A stretch of 64,000 bases of DNA from Nisaea acidiphila (GCF_024662015.1 NZ_CP102480.1:2514501-2578500), one strand, 5' to 3'; shown: positions 20,475 to 30,352, counted from the stretch's first letter. The notes: a model not told the origin generated them from the letters alone. Numbers and translations: made by a program.

Positions 20475-21793
20475 CGCCTTACCTTGTTCGTACGCGCGGA
20501 CCACCATGGTAGCGGATTTATCGGGGCACCATTGTGGCGAAACTCCACATAGAGTCCGTCGGTCCCGTCCGCTCCCGTTCCGGCCGGTCCCATACGGGCA
20601 ACCGGCTCTCCTGCGAGCACACCCTGTCCAACCTGAACATCAACCGAGGACATACCTGCCATCAAGGTAAGGTAGCCGCCGCCATGTTCAATCATCACGA
20701 TTTGACCATATCCGCGAAACGGCCCCGCATAAACGACTTTTCCGTCGAAAGGCGCCACGACCTGCGCCTGTTCCCGGGGCGAGATCACGATCCCGCGTTC
20801 GGTAAGCCCGAGGGCGTTCGGCGCGCCGAATCGCTGACTGATCCGGCCGGCGGCGGGATAGGTGAGGTTGCCCTTGTTTCGGGCGATATCCGGGCCTTCG
20901 GGCAGGCGGGCGACGAATTCCGTCGTGCCGGGCACGGTAGCTGAAGAGGGCGCCGGCACCGATCCGGGCGCGACCGCGCTTTCGTTCGAGGGCTGGTCTG
21001 CGCCGACAATCGAATTCAGCCGCTTCCGCGCCGAATCGCTCTCGGCCCGATGCTGCTCGACGCGTTGCATCAGCTCGCGGAGATCGCGCGCCGAGGCGGC
21101 GAGTTCGCTCAGCCTTTCGGCCACGGCCGAGCGTTCTTTCGCCATCGAACTTCGCGCGGCCTGCTTCGCCTCCAGCAGAGCGGCGACCCGGGCTCGTTCG
21201 CCGGCGAGCGCCGCGCCCGCCGCGGCGAGCCGTTCCTGTTCGCCGCGGATTTCCCGTTCGACCGCCGCATGGCGGGCAATCTCGCCGCTGAGGCGGGCCG
21301 CCTCGCTCTGCAGGTCCGGAACCACGGACCCAAGCAGCATGGCGGTATGGACCGTATCGAGCGGATCGGCGGGCGAAGCGATCATGGCGAGCGGCGGCCG
21401 CGCGGCCAGCCGCCGCAGCGCGCCGGAAACGCGGGTCAGTTGCAACTTCTTGCCGGCCAGCGACGCGGCGCTCTTCTCCCGCTCGGCCTGCAGGTCCGCG
21501 AGTTTGGTTTCGACGGCGGTCAGTTCCGCTTCGCGCTGCTGGGTCGCCTCGGCCGCGAGCACCAGGGCCTGACGCAGCCGTTGCAGTTCCTGCTCGACGC
21601 TGTCGGCGAGCTTGTCGAGGTCGCGCTTGCGGGCCGAGCCCTCGTCGAGTGCGCGTTCGACCTTCTTCAGATTCTCGTCGAGCTGTTCCGGATCGGGCAG
21701 CGGCTCGGCGGCATGGGCTCCTGGAAAGGCGAGGGCGACCAGAAGCAGTGCGGCCGCGGAGGGCGGGAGCTTGCTGCCGATCGCCGTCCGCAT
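20471..21793 (-). CDS. envC: murein hydrolase activator EnvC (degenerate LytM protein)
   Basis: 440 residues: signal peptide (LPPSAAALLLVALAFPGAHA), two long coiled-coil stretches (about 35-125 and 165-245), then a C-terminal M23/LytM domain (about 310-435). The metal ligands of active M23 enzymes are absent: the HxxxD position reads TERGIVIS, the central His position reads YLTLMAG, and the HxH motif reads VEFRHNG. This is the pattern of EnvC-type amidase activators, which act in septal peptidoglycan splitting rather than cutting it themselves. Lies 9 bp after gpmI and is coupled to ctpA. Confidence 0.9.
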   Translation of the reverse strand: MRTAIGSKLPPSAAALLLVALAFPGAHAAEPLPDPEQLDENLKKVERALDEGSARKRDLDKLADSVEQELQRLRQALVLAAEATQQREAELTAVETKLADLQAEREKSAASLAGKKLQLTRVSGALRRLAARPPLAMIASPADPLDTVHTAMLLGSVVPDLQSEAARLSGEIARHAAVEREIRGEQERLAAAGAALAGERARVAALLEAKQAARSSMAKERSAVAERLSELAASARDLRELMQRVEQHRAESDSARKRLNSIVGADQPSNESAVAPGSVPAPSSATVPGTTEFVARLPEGPDIARNKGNLTYPAAGRISQRFGAPNALGLTERGIVISPREQAQVVAPFDGKVVYAGPFRGYGQIVMIEHGGGYLTLMAGMSSVDVQVGQGVLAGEPVARMGPAGTGADGTDGLYVEFRHNGAPINPLPWWSARTNKVRR

Positions 21794-21802
21794 CGGCTGC
21801 GG

Positions 21803-23362
21803 TTACTCCGCCGCGCTTGCGGCGCTGGCGCGGAGCATCGAGCGGCCCGTCATTTCCGCCGGCTGCGTCACGCCGAGCAGCTCAAGCAGGGTGGGTGCCA
21901 CATCGGCGAGGCGCCCGGTCGCGAGCGCGCCGATTCCGTCAGGCGCATTGACCAGCACGGTCGGCACGAGATTGGTCGTGTGCGCCGTGTGCGGGCCGCC
22001 GGTTTCGGGATCCAGCATTTGCTCGCAATTGCCGTGATCCGCCGTCAGGAACGTGCAGCCGCCGACCTTTTTCAGTGCGGCCTCGATCTGCCCGACCGCA
22101 TCGTCGACGGTCTCCACCGCCTTGATCGCGGCATCGAGGCTGCCCGTATGACCGACCATGTCCGGATTGGCGTAATTGACGACGATCAGGTCGTATTTCC
22201 CGCTCTCGATCGCCCCGACCAGCTTCGCGGTCACTTCCGGCGCCGACATTTCCGGCTGCAGGTCGTAGGTCCGGACTTTCGGGGACGGCACCATGATCCG
22301 GTCCTCGCCCTCGAAGACCTCCTCGCGGCCGCCATTGAGGAAGAAGGTGACATGCGGGTATTTCTCGGTCTCGGCCATGCGCAGCTGGGTCAGGCCGGCA
22401 TTCGCCGCGACTTCGCCCAGCGTGTTCTTCAGGTCGATGGCCGGGAACAGCACGGAGAGGAACCGGTCCAGCTCGGATGAGTAGCTCACCATGCCCGCCG
22501 CGGCGGCGAATTTCAGGCAGCGGGAGCGTACGAACCCGTCGAAGGCGGGATCCAGCAGGGCGGCGAGGATTTCCCGCATCCGGTCGGCCCGGAAATTGGC
22601 GGAGAGCAGGACGTCGCCGTCCTTCACCCCGTCATAGCCCGGCAGCGCTGCCGGGGTGACGAACTCGTCGGTCTCGCCGGCCGCGTAGGATCGGTCGATC
22701 TCGGCGAGCGGATCCTCGGCGCGATTTCCTTCCGCTTCCGCAATGACCTTGTAGGCTTGCTCCACGCGTTCCCAGCGCTTGTCCCGGTCCATGGCGTAGA
22801 ACCGCCCGGAAACAGTGGCGATGCGGGCGCCTTCCGGCAGCTCCGCTAGCAGGCGCTCGATATCGCCTTTGGCGCTTTTCGGCGGCGTGTCGCGGCCGTC
22901 GAGGAAAGCATGCACCAGCACTTCGACGCCTTCCGCTGTCAGGATGCGGGCGAGGGCCGCGATATGGGACTGGTGCGCATGCACGCCGCCCGGTGACGTC
23001 AGGCCGAGCAGGTGGCAGCGCCCGCTGCCCGCTTTCGCGGCCGCGATCAGTTTCCGCAGCTCCGGATTGGTCGCGAGCGAGCCGTCCGCGACGGCGGCGT
23101 CGATCCTCGGCAGGTCCTGCATCACGACACGGCCGGCGCCGAGATTCATGTGCCCGACCTCGGAATTGCCCATCTGCCCATCCGGCAGGCCGACATCGCC
23201 GCCGCTGGCGCGCATGAAGCCGCTCGGGCCGGCGGCGGTCAGACGGTCGACATTCGGGGTGTTGGCGAGCTGGACGGCGTTGTTGTCGCGCTCGGCGCGC
23301 TGGCCCCAGCCATCCATGATGCAGAGGATAACGGGACGCGGTTTCTGTGTCTGATCTGTCAT
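21803..23362 (-). CDS. gpmI: 2,3-bisphosphoglycerate-independent phosphoglycerate mutase
   Basis: 519 residues from the ATG at 23362 (MTDQTQKPRPVILCIMDGWG). Mn-dependent alkaline-phosphatase-fold enzyme interconverting 3- and 2-phosphoglycerate in glycolysis. The catalytic serine lies in GQMGNSEVGHMNLGAGR; the insertion domain (GVHAHQSHI, HAFLDGRDTPP) and the C-terminal metal motif (FLTADHGNCEQM, THTTNLVP region) are complete. An upstream in-frame start at 23440 would add 26 non-conserved residues and was not used. Confidence 0.96.
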   Translation of the reverse strand: MTDQTQKPRPVILCIMDGWGQRAERDNNAVQLANTPNVDRLTAAGPSGFMRASGGDVGLPDGQMGNSEVGHMNLGAGRVVMQDLPRIDAAVADGSLATNPELRKLIAAAKAGSGRCHLLGLTSPGGVHAHQSHIAALARILTAEGVEVLVHAFLDGRDTPPKSAKGDIERLLAELPEGARIATVSGRFYAMDRDKRWERVEQAYKVIAEAEGNRAEDPLAEIDRSYAAGETDEFVTPAALPGYDGVKDGDVLLSANFRADRMREILAALLDPAFDGFVRSRCLKFAAAAGMVSYSSELDRFLSVLFPAIDLKNTLGEVAANAGLTQLRMAETEKYPHVTFFLNGGREEVFEGEDRIMVPSPKVRTYDLQPEMSAPEVTAKLVGAIESGKYDLIVVNYANPDMVGHTGSLDAAIKAVETVDDAVGQIEAALKKVGGCTFLTADHGNCEQMLDPETGGPHTAHTTNLVPTVLVNAPDGIGALATGRLADVAPTLLELLGVTQPAEMTGRSMLRASAASAAE

Positions 23363-23396
23363 GATTTGGCGGTTATAACGCGTTCCCCGGCGCCGG

Positions 23397-23855
23397 TCAT
23401 TCCCGATGATAGGGATGTCCCGCCAGAATTTGCTGCGCACGGTAGAGCTGCTCGGCGATCATCCCGCGCACCAACATATGCGGCCAGGTGGCGCGGCCGA
23501 GCGAGAGCAGCAGGTCGGCGCGCTTGCGGCAGCTTTCGTGATGCCCGTCCGCACCGCCGATCAGGAAGACGATGTCCCGCACGCCGTCGTCCCGCCAGGC
23601 GCCGATCCTGTTGGCGAATTCGGCGCTGGAAAGGGTCTTGCCGCGCTCGTCGAGGACCACGGCGATAGCGCCGTCGGGAACCTGGGCGAGTAGCTGGGTT
23701 GCCTCTTCCTCCTGCAGCTGCTCCGGCGGCAGCTTGCGGCGGATATCCACTTCCTTGAGGTCCAGCGGCCAGGAGAGGCGGGCGCGGTAATGCGCGAACA
23801 GCTCGGCATGCACGTCGCGGCGTGCCTTGCCGACCGCGGCGAGGGTCAATTTCAT
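23397..23855 (-). CDS. rlmH: 23S rRNA (pseudouridine1915-N3)-methyltransferase RlmH
   Basis: 152-residue SPOUT methyltransferase. The knot region (VVLDERGKTLSSAEFANRIG, FLIGGADGH) and the C-terminal LYRAQQILAGHPYHRE are family signatures. Methylates pseudouridine 1915 in helix 69 of 70S ribosomes. Sits in the conserved order nadD, rsfS, rlmH, 79 bp after rsfS. Confidence 0.95.
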   Translation of the reverse strand: MKLTLAAVGKARRDVHAELFAHYRARLSWPLDLKEVDIRRKLPPEQLQEEEATQLLAQVPDGAIAVVLDERGKTLSSAEFANRIGAWRDDGVRDIVFLIGGADGHHESCRKRADLLLSLGRATWPHMLVRGMIAEQLYRAQQILAGHPYHRE

Positions 23856-23934
23856 GCGATCACGCTCCCGGACCGACGCTTTCGGGCGGGCGCCGGTCCG
23901 TGCCTCCGGCGCCGCGCCCCATTCCGGTCAGGTC

Positions 23935-24345
23935 TCAGGCGTGGGCCATCTCGCGGGCCTCGGCGGCATCGCCGATCTGGACGACCCTGCCGCGGGCCGG
24001 CGGTTCGCTGCCCCACATTTTCTCAAGCGCATAGAATTCGCGGACTTCCGGGCGGAAGAGATGCACGATGATGTCGCCGGCATCGATCAAAACCCAATCG
24101 CCCTGCGACTGGCCCTCGACAGAGATGCCTTTCACGCCAACGGATTTCAGCTTTTCGATGAGATGTTCCGCCATGGCGGCGACTTGACGGGTGGATCGCC
24201 CGCTTGCGATCAGCATGTGATCGCTGATGGAGGATTTGCCTTCGAGGTCGATGACCACGATATCCTCTGCCTTACTATCGTCGAGCGAGCGGGAGGCCAG
24301 ATCGACGAGGCTTTCCCGGGACGGGAGAGCGGCTTTTTTCGGTAT
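23935..24345 (-). CDS. rsfS: ribosomal silencing factor RsfS, apparently starting at an ATA codon
   Basis: Binds ribosomal protein L14 and blocks subunit joining. The conserved core is intact: KAEDIVVIDLEGKSSISDHM (in parts), IASGRSTRQVAAMAEHL, GDWVLIDAGDIIVHLFRPEVREFY. No ATG, GTG or TTG exists in frame upstream of the conserved DSKAEDI segment; the first ordinary start is the GTG at 24258, which would delete that segment and the preceding helix (RESLVDLASRSLDD). A strong AAGGAG lies six bases before an ATA codon at 24345-24343, giving a 136-residue protein of normal family length. ATA is therefore the likely start, or one base here differs from the true sequence. Between nadD and rlmH as usual. 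Confidence 0.85.
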   Translation of the reverse strand: MPKKAALPSRESLVDLASRSLDDSKAEDIVVIDLEGKSSISDHMLIASGRSTRQVAAMAEHLIEKLKSVGVKGISVEGQSQGDWVLIDAGDIIVHLFRPEVREFYALEKMWGSEPPARGRVVQIGDAAEAREMAHA

Positions 24346-24433
24346 GACTGTCTCCTTCCGCGCCTGAGGCGCTTGACCGATGAAGTCTCGGCACCGCCGT
24401 TCCGGAGCGGCACCAGTTCTGCATTGTACAGGT

Positions 24434-25066
24434 TCAGCGTCTCCGGTCCGGCCAGTCCGATCCGTATCGGATGCTGGTCGCGGACAACGGATTCAGCGGG
24501 GTGTGAAAGAACACCCACGCCGGTGCCCGTCGCTTACCGAGGCTTTCTCCGGCGCGCTGCCGGATGCGTGCCTTGGCAAAACGGCGGGCCGCCGGGCCCG
24601 ACAAGGCCCTTAGAGAATAGGTTGGCCGGTCGAAAACTGCAATGACGACACTGTTGAAGATTTGTTTCCATTCCGCCCAGCGGTGGAAGCCGACCAGATT
24701 GTCGGCGCCCATGACCCAGATGAAGCGGGTGAACGGCGCGCCGGAAACCAGGGTAGAGAGCGTGTCGGCGGTATAGCGGGTGCCGAGCAGCACCTCTATT
24801 TCCGTGACCCGGATCCGGGGATGACCGCGGGCGAGCCGAACGGCAGAGGCCCTGCGTTCCTCGAACGGGGCCATGTCGTCCGCCGTTTTCAGCGGGTTCT
24901 GAGGCGAGACCATCCACCAGACCTCGTCCGCACCCAGCTTCTGCAGCGCCAGCAGGGCGATGTCGAGATGGCCGCGATGCGCCGGATTGAAGGAGCCGCC
25001 CATCACCGCGACGGTGCGGCCGCGGACAGAGGCGAGGAGGCGGCGTGCCTTTGGATTCTGGATCAT
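24434..25066 (-). CDS. nadD: nicotinate-mononucleotide adenylyltransferase
   Basis: 210 residues. Makes nicotinate adenine dinucleotide from NaMN and ATP in NAD synthesis. N-terminal nucleotidyltransferase motif MGGSFNPAHRGHLDIA with the HxGH signature, WWMVSPQNPLK, and WVMGADNLVGFHRW are characteristic; the C-terminal ISATSIR-type motif appears as LSATSIRYG. 33 bp after proA. Confidence 0.95.
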   Translation of the reverse strand: MIQNPKARRLLASVRGRTVAVMGGSFNPAHRGHLDIALLALQKLGADEVWWMVSPQNPLKTADDMAPFEERRASAVRLARGHPRIRVTEIEVLLGTRYTADTLSTLVSGAPFTRFIWVMGADNLVGFHRWAEWKQIFNSVVIAVFDRPTYSLRALSGPAARRFAKARIRQRAGESLGKRRAPAWVFFHTPLNPLSATSIRYGSDWPDRRR

Positions 25067-25099
25067 GGGGTCACTGCCGGCAGGACGGCCGGACCGCGC

Positions 25100-26389
25100 T
25101 CACGGACGGGTCTGGCCGGTGCCGGTCACGACGTATTTGAAAGAGGTGAGCTGCTCCGCGCCGACAGGTCCGCGGGCGTGCATCTTGCCGGTCGAAATGC
25201 CGATCTCCGCCCCCATGCCGAACTCGCCGCCGTCGGCGAACTGGGTCGAGGCGTTGTGCAGCACGATCGCGCTGTCGACACGCGCGGCGAAACGCGCCGC
25301 GGCGGCGGCGTCCCCTGTCACGATACTGTCCGTGTGGTGTGAGCCGTAGCGGTTGATATGGTCGATCGCCGCGTCGAGGCCGTCGACCACGCGCACGGAC
25401 AGGATCGCGTCGAGATATTCGGTCGACCAGTCCTCTTCCGTCGCCTGTTGCATATCCGGAACGATTTTCCGGGCGGCCGCATCCCCCTTGAGCGCACAGC
25501 CCGCGCCGCTCAAAGCCGCCGCGATGCCGGGCAGTTGTGTCTCGGCAATCTTCCGATCCACCAGCAAGGTCTCGGCCGCGCCGCAGACGCTGGTCCGGCG
25601 CATCTTGGAGTTCAGCACGATCTCACGCGCCATCTCGGGATTGGCGGCGCCGTCCACATAGACATGATTGACGCCGTCGAGATGGGCGATCACCGGAATG
25701 CGGCTCTCTTTCTGCACCCGCTCGATCAGGCTCTTGCCGCCGCGCGGCACGATGATGTCGACGGAATCCGTCATGGTCAGTAGGGCGCCGACCGCGGCCC
25801 GGTCGCGGGTCGGGACGAGTTGCACCGCCGCTTCCGGCAGGCCCGCGGCCTTCAGGCCCCGGTGCAGGCACTCGACCAGAGCGTTCGAGGAGTGGAAGCT
25901 CTCCGAGCCGCCGCGCAGGATCGCCGCGTTGCCCGATTTGAGGCAGAGGCTCCCCGCATCCGCGGTTACGTTCGGACGCGATTCGTAGATGATGCCGATC
26001 ACGCCGAGCGGCACGCGCACGCGGGCGATCTTCAGCCCGTTCGGCCGCTCCCATTCCGCCATCACGCCGCCGATCGGATCTGGCAGCGCGGCCACATCCT
26101 CGATGCCCTTGGCGATGGCCTCGATCCGTCCTTCGTCGAGCTTGAGGCGATCCATCAGGGACTCACGCACGTCTTTCTCGCGGGCGAAGGCGAGGTCCTT
26201 CTCGTTCGCCGCGAGAATTTCGGGCAGCGCCTTGCGGATCTCGGCCGCCGCATTGGTCAGGGCGGCGTCCTTCTGCTCCGTGGTGGCGAGCGCAAGCGCT
26301 GCCGACGCCGCGCGGGCGGCCTTGCCGAGGCCGGTCATCATCTCCGCGATGCCGGCGTCGTCCGTCCGGTCGAATTCAAGAATGGCCAT
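25100..26389 (-). CDS. proA: gamma-glutamyl phosphate reductase
   Basis: 429 residues from the ATG at 26389 (GGGAG upstream). NADPH-dependent reduction of gamma-glutamyl phosphate to glutamate semialdehyde, second step of proline synthesis. Aldehyde-dehydrogenase fold with the catalytic cysteine in [13 protein letters not shown] and the family segments [17 protein letters not shown] and [19 protein letters not shown] (each cited in full length under 20). Follows proB by 38 bp, so the two pathway enzymes are co-expressed. A TTG 18 nt upstream is the only alternative start. Confidence 0.96.
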   Translation of the reverse strand: MAILEFDRTDDAGIAEMMTGLGKAARAASAALALATTEQKDAALTNAAAEIRKALPEILAANEKDLAFAREKDVRESLMDRLKLDEGRIEAIAKGIEDVAALPDPIGGVMAEWERPNGLKIARVRVPLGVIGIIYESRPNVTADAGSLCLKSGNAAILRGGSESFHSSNALVECLHRGLKAAGLPEAAVQLVPTRDRAAVGALLTMTDSVDIIVPRGGKSLIERVQKESRIPVIAHLDGVNHVYVDGAANPEMAREIVLNSKMRRTSVCGAAETLLVDRKIAETQLPGIAAALSGAGCALKGDAAARKIVPDMQQATEEDWSTEYLDAILSVRVVDGLDAAIDHINRYGSHHTDSIVTGDAAAAARFAARVDSAIVLHNASTQFADGGEFGMGAEIGISTGKMHARGPVGAEQLTSFKYVVTGTGQTRP

Positions 26390-26427
26390 GGGTCCGTTCG
26401 CTCCCAATTCTCTCCGGCGCTCGCGCC

Positions 26428-27573
26428 TCAGCGCTCCAGCACCAGATCGTCCCTGTGGACCAGTTCGTCGCGGCCACGGTAGCCGAGGATCCGCTCTATT
26501 TCACGGGATTTGTGGCCCGCGATTCTTCCGGCGTCGTCCGCGCCGTAGGCCGAAAGGCCACGCGCGACCGGGCGTCCCGCCGGATCGAGGATCTCGATCA
26601 GATCGCCGCGCTCGAACTCGCCGGAAACCTTGGTGACGCCCGCCGGCAGCAGGCTCTTGCCCCGCGCGAGCGCTTTCAGGGCGCCCTCGTCGAGGGTGAC
26701 GCTGCCTTTCGGTGTGAGCGAGCCGGCAATCCAGTTCTTGCGCGCGCCGCGCGGCGAGGTGGCGGCGGCGAACCAGGTGACCCGTGCGCCTTCCTCGATC
26801 GCTTTTAGCGGATGCGGATCGTGGCCCTTCGCGATCGCCATGCGGCAGCCGGCCGAGGACGCGATTTTCCCCGCCGCGAGCTTCGTGACCATGCCTCCCG
26901 AGGCATGTTCGCTGCCGACGGCGCCGGCCATCGCCTCGACGCCCTCGTCAATTCGTTCCACATGCGGAATATGCTCTGCCGCCGGATTGCTCCGCGGATC
27001 GGCGGTATAGAGCCCGTCAATGTCCGAGAGCAAGATCAGCGTGTCGGCGCTCACCATCTGCGCGACGCGGGCGCCGAGCCGGTCGTTGTCGCCGTAGCGG
27101 ATTTCCTCGGTCGCGACCGTATCGTTCTCGTTGATCACCGGAACCGCGCCGAGGGCGAGCAGGGCGTTCAGCGTCGCGCGGGCATTCAGATGCCGCCGCC
27201 GCTCCTCTGTGTCTCCCGGCGAGAGCAGGATCTGCGCCGCCGTGATCCCGTGGCGGGCGAGCGCTTCCTGATAGGCATGGGCGAGGCGGACCTGACCGGT
27301 GGCGGCTGCGGCCTGCTTGTCTTCCAGCTTCAGCGCACCTTTCGGCAGGCCGAGCAGGCGGCGGCCGACAGCGATGGCGCCGGAGGAGACCACCAGCACC
27401 TGCTTGCCGCGGGCTTTCAGATTGGCGATGTCGTCGGCGAGCGCGTTCAGCCAGTCGCGCCGGATCTCGCCGCCTTTCTCGTCCACCAGCAGGGCGGAGC
27501 CGATCTTCACGACCACGCGCTCGGACGTTTCGAGTCCGGAACGGGTGAGGTTTTCCACACCTTCGGGGCTCAC
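26428..27573 (-). CDS. proB: glutamate 5-kinase
   Basis: 381 residues. Phosphorylates glutamate, the first and feedback-controlled step of proline synthesis. Amino-acid-kinase domain: [49 protein letters not shown] (in parts) and [14 protein letters not shown]-terminal PUA domain from about 285 ([32 protein letters not shown]). The GTG start at 27573 overlaps the obgE stop (GTGA), indicating coupling. The frame is open far upstream, but that part is the wrong frame of obgE. Confidence 0.94.
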   Translation of the reverse strand: MSPEGVENLTRSGLETSERVVVKIGSALLVDEKGGEIRRDWLNALADDIANLKARGKQVLVVSSGAIAVGRRLLGLPKGALKLEDKQAAAATGQVRLAHAYQEALARHGITAAQILLSPGDTEERRRHLNARATLNALLALGAVPVINENDTVATEEIRYGDNDRLGARVAQMVSADTLILLSDIDGLYTADPRSNPAAEHIPHVERIDEGVEAMAGAVGSEHASGGMVTKLAAGKIASSAGCRMAIAKGHDPHPLKAIEEGARVTWFAAATSPRGARKNWIAGSLTPKGSVTLDEGALKALARGKSLLPAGVTKVSGEFERGDLIEILDPAGRPVARGLSAYGADDAGRIAGHKSREIERILGYRGRDELVHRDDLVLER

Positions 27574-28667
27574 AGCGGCGACCAGCCGGGGGCGCTCTCC
27601 CCGGTTTCCTTTGTCTCTGCCTCTTCCTCTTCCTCGAAATCCTCGCCGTCGACGGCGGTTTCGACCTTGCGGGCGGCGCGGGCCTCCAGCACGGGTTCGA
27701 GAAGGATCTGCAGCGCCTCGTCGAGGCCGGCGCCGGAGATTGCGGAGAGGGTGATGACCTTCTTGCCGATCTCCTGCTCGACCATCTCGATCAGAACGGG
27801 GATGTCCTCCTCCGCCATCGCGTCGATCTTGGACAGGGCGACGATCTCGGGCTTGTCGGCGAGGCCGCCCCCGTAATCCTCGAGTTCCTGACGCACGGTG
27901 CGGTAGGCCGCCGCCGGGTCGTCCTGGGTCGCGTCGACCAGATGCAGCAGCACGGCGCAGCGCTCGACATGGCCGAGGAAACGGTGGCCGAGGCCGGCGC
28001 CTTCGGACGCGCCCTCGATCAGTCCCGGAATGTCGGCGATGACGAATTCCTGCCCGCCGACCGAGGCGACGCCGAGACCGGGATGCAGGGTGGTAAAGGG
28101 ATAATCGGCGATCTTCGGCCGTGCGCGGGTGACGCTGGAGAGAAAGGTCGACTTGCCGGCGTTCGGCAGGCCGACGAGACCGGCATCGGCGATCAGCTTC
28201 AGGCGCAGCCAGACCCACATTTCCTCGCCGGGCCAGCCGGGAAGGGCCTTGCGGGGGGCCTGGTTGGTCGAGGTCTTGTAATGCGCGTTGCCGAAGCCGC
28301 CGTCGCCGCCTTTCAGCAGGACGACGCGCTCGCCGACCTTGGTCAGGTCGGCGATCACCTGCTCGCGCTCCTCGTCGAGGATCTGCGTGCCGACCGGCAG
28401 ACGCAGCACGGCGTCGCCGCCCTTGGCGCCCGAGCGGTTGCGCCCGGCGCCCGGACGGCCGCTCTCGGCCTTGAAATGCTGCTGGTAGCGGTAGTCGATC
28501 AGCGTGTTGAGGCCGTCGACGCACTCCGCGATCACAGCGCCTCCGCGGCCGCCGTCGCCGCCGTCCGGCCCGCCATATTCGACGAAGGCTTCGCGCCGGA
28601 AACTGACCGATCCGGGGCCGCCGTCGCCGCTCTTCAGAAAGATCTTGGCCTGATCGAGGAACTTCAT
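27570..28667 (-). CDS. obgE: GTPase Obg/CgtA
   Basis: 365 residues from [17 protein letters not shown]. Essential 50S-associated GTPase. Glycine-rich OBG domain ([26 protein letters not shown]), G domain with G1 GLPNAGKST, switch region [13 protein letters not shown]3 [10 protein letters not shown]4 LSKID, and an acidic C-terminal tail ([13 protein letters not shown]). The start at 28667 fits the invariant N-terminus; a longer frame from 28706 does not. Follows rpmA after a terminator and is coupled to proB. Confidence 0.96.
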   Translation of the reverse strand: MKFLDQAKIFLKSGDGGPGSVSFRREAFVEYGGPDGGDGGRGGAVIAECVDGLNTLIDYRYQQHFKAESGRPGAGRNRSGAKGGDAVLRLPVGTQILDEEREQVIADLTKVGERVVLLKGGDGGFGNAHYKTSTNQAPRKALPGWPGEEMWVWLRLKLIADAGLVGLPNAGKSTFLSSVTRARPKIADYPFTTLHPGLGVASVGGQEFVIADIPGLIEGASEGAGLGHRFLGHVERCAVLLHLVDATQDDPAAAYRTVRQELEDYGGGLADKPEIVALSKIDAMAEEDIPVLIEMVEQEIGKKVITLSAISGAGLDEALQILLEPVLEARAARKVETAVDGEDFEEEEEAETKETGESAPGWSPL

Positions 28668-28707
28668 CTCATGCAATCTCGAAATGCGGGCCCGAAATGC
28701 GGGCACG

Positions 28708-28737
28708 AAAAAAGGGAACAGCCGCAGGACCGTTCCC
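28708..28737 (-). terminator. intrinsic terminator after rpmA
   Basis: On the minus strand GGGAAC (28737-28732) pairs with GTTCCC (28719-28714) and is followed by six T. It would separate rplU-rpmA from obgE and downstream genes. A 12-nt near-tandem duplication (GAAATGCGGGC) lies immediately beyond, at about 28680-28704. Confidence 0.7.
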
Positions 28738-28778
28738 TCATCCGCTGTCGCTGGGCCCGCACGTTAGCGGGCGCGACG

Positions 28779-29045
28779 TTATTCCGCTGCTTCGGCCAGC
28801 GCCACTTCCACGAAGGTGCGGCCCTTGGCCCTCCGACGGAAGGCAACCTTGCCGTCGGTCAGCGCGAACAGGGTGTGGTCACGTCCCATGCCGACATTCT
28901 CGCCCGGATGGAACTTGGTGCCCCGCTGGCGGACGATGATGTTGCCGGCAATCACGGCTTCGCCACCGAACTTCTTCACGCCGAGACGGCGGCCTGCACT
29001 GTCGCGGCCGTTACGGGAACTACCGCCTGCCTTTTTATGAGCCAT
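28779..29045 (-). CDS. rpmA: 50S ribosomal protein L27
   Basis: 88 residues beginning [20 protein letters not shown], the invariant L27 N-terminus that reaches the peptidyl transferase centre, with [15 protein letters not shown] and GRDHTLFAL. No N-terminal cleavage extension of the Firmicutes type. Three bases after the rplU stop. Confidence 0.98.
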   Translation of the reverse strand: MAHKKAGGSSRNGRDSAGRRLGVKKFGGEAVIAGNIIVRQRGTKFHPGENVGMGRDHTLFALTDGKVAFRRRAKGRTFVEVALAEAAE

Positions 29046-29048
29046 CGA

Positions 29049-29465
29049 TTACTCCTTCGTCTCGGCTTCGGCCGCCGGAGCTGCGTCTTCGGCCTTCGCC
29101 TTCGGCGCGGCTTTCTTCGCGGCTGCCTTCTTCGGCGCGGCCTTCTTCTTGCCGTCGGCCAGGATGTCGGTCACGCGCAGTACCGTCAGCTCCTGACGGT
29201 GACCGCGGGTCCGGCGATAGCCCTGACGGCGCTTCTTCTTGAAGACGACGACCTTGTCGCCCTTGGTCTGCTCAAGCACTTCGGCGCGGACCACAGCACC
29301 CTCGACGGTCGGCGCGCCGACCTTGAGATCGTCACCTTCACCGAGCATCAGGACGTCGGCGAGATCGACGGAAGACCCGGCTTCGCCGGCGAGCTTCTCG
29401 ACCTTGATGACGTCGTTCGGGGCGACCTTGTACTGCTTACCGCCGGTTTTAACGACTGCGAACAT
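29049..29465 (-). CDS. rplU: 50S ribosomal protein L21 with a Lys/Ala-rich C-terminal tail
   Basis: 138 residues from [35 protein letters not shown] is the rRNA-binding signature. The core L21 is about 103 residues; the last 35 are a low-complexity tail of Lys, Ala, Pro and finally Glu ([31 protein letters not shown]), common in alphaproteobacteria. Two ATGs compete: 29471 and 29465. 29465 was chosen because the upstream AGAG is better spaced and the protein then starts as usual. Confidence 0.96.
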   Translation of the reverse strand: MFAVVKTGGKQYKVAPNDVIKVEKLAGEAGSSVDLADVLMLGEGDDLKVGAPTVEGAVVRAEVLEQTKGDKVVVFKKKRRQGYRRTRGHRQELTVLRVTDILADGKKKAAPKKAAAKKAAPKAKAEDAAPAAEAETKE

Positions 29466-29751
29466 TGTCATTACTCTGGCAATGAAAACTGAGCGCGCGA
29501 ACATTTCGTCCGCGTCGGAGCGGCGGACTATACTCGCGGCGCCGCCCAAGTCAACAGGGAAACTGGCCGTACAACCATAGAATCTTTCCCTCCCGGAGCG
29601 GGCCCGGAATCGTCCCGCCCACACTCCTCGATGCGGCGCTATATATAGTATCTCCGAACGGCCGGCGCCAGAGAGCGCACGGCGTACGGCGAACACGCAT
29701 TTCCCCTATTGAATCCGGCAACCCACATCGTTATGGTCCGGCCCTCGGTGC

Positions 29752-29841
29752 GGAGAGGTGCCGGAGTGGTTGAACGGGGCGGTCTCGAAAACCGTTGTGC
29801 GCGCAAGCGTACCGAGGGTTCGAATCCCTCTCTCTCCGCCA
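29752..29841 (+). tRNA. tRNA-Ser(CGA)
   Basis: 90 nt including an encoded CCA. Acceptor GGAGAGG pairs with TCTCTCC before discriminator G; anticodon stem CGGT/ACCG encloses the loop CTCGAAA with anticodon CGA at 29786-29788, reading UCG codons. A long variable arm (around TGCGCGCAAGCG) and the T arm GAGGG-TTCGAAT-CCCTC complete a class II serine tRNA. Its 3' end is the attachment site of the integrated element to the right. Confidence 0.95.
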
Positions 29842-29848
29842 GTTTCCC
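29825..29848 (+). repeat. left attachment site (attL core) in the tRNA-Ser 3' end
   Basis: A 24-bp sequence beginning TCCCTCTCTCTCCGCC covers the 3' strand of the T and acceptor stems, the CCA end and 7 bp beyond. It recurs perfectly at 36101-36124. Flanking bases differ on both sides. Confidence 0.93.
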
Positions 29849-30127
29849 TCAAACTGACATGATTGCACAATAAAATCAGTCAGTTATGTGATCCTAAAAA
29901 TTTGGCCTTGTAGGAACCGTTGTAGGAACGGTTGTGAGTGCTGCTCGATGCGATGCGCGAGACTCGGTGTCCGTGTGGTGGCGTGTCGAATGACGTGGTA
30001 TTCTTGACTCTCCCTGACACCTCTCGGCTGCTCGTCTTTGACTAGGTCGCACAGATGAGCTGTCGTCGCGTCGCGAAGGCGTGACGAACCTGACAGCCGT
30101 TCCGGCCTCGCTTAAGAGGAGATGGTC
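29849..30127. other. left-end non-coding region of the element
   Basis: 279 bp between attL and the first cargo gene. Apart from the paired TTGTAGGAAC repeats no gene, RNA or terminator was recognised. It probably holds the promoter for the small gene at 30128. Confidence 0.5.
29908..29931 (+). repeat. paired integrase arm-site candidates, left end
   Basis: TTGTAGGAACC (29908-29918) and TTGTAGGAACGG (29920-29931) are tandem copies 12 bp apart, about 60 bp inside attL. A third copy, TTGTAGGAAC, lies at 36033-36042, about 60 bp inside the right repeat. Copies placed symmetrically at both ends are what arm-type binding sites of a tyrosine integrase look like; this role is inference. Confidence 0.6.
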
Positions 30128-30352
30128 GTGGGAGTAGAGATCACTGATAGGATCGAAGCTGAAGGCGAAGACGGCACGCTCTACGTTGTCCTAGAGCTGA
30201 CCACTATGATCGGCGGGAGATCGCTGGACCAGCGTGGGGGAGCGCTCAAAGGAAGTTATCGGTACGTACTGGAGGACGGGGAGCTGGTGAACCGTCTCGA
30301 TGACGGGAGGTTTCAGGTCTTCCAGACAGACGAGGTCCTCACTCCAATCTAG
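30128..30352 (+). CDS. small hypothetical protein of the element
   Basis: 74 residues, acidic, no membrane segment: starts MGVEITDRIE and ends VFQTDEVLTPI, with GGRSLDQRGGALKGSYRYVL in the middle. The repeated strand-like segments (TLYVVLELTT, RFQVFQTDE) suggest a small beta protein. The GTG at 30128 is preferred because AGGAG (30117-30121) lies six bases upstream; the ATG at 30122 would abut the ribosome site. No family recognised; a modulator or accessory factor of the element is possible but unsupported. Confidence 0.6.
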   Translation: MGVEITDRIEAEGEDGTLYVVLELTTMIGGRSLDQRGGALKGSYRYVLEDGELVNRLDDGRFQVFQTDEVLTPI

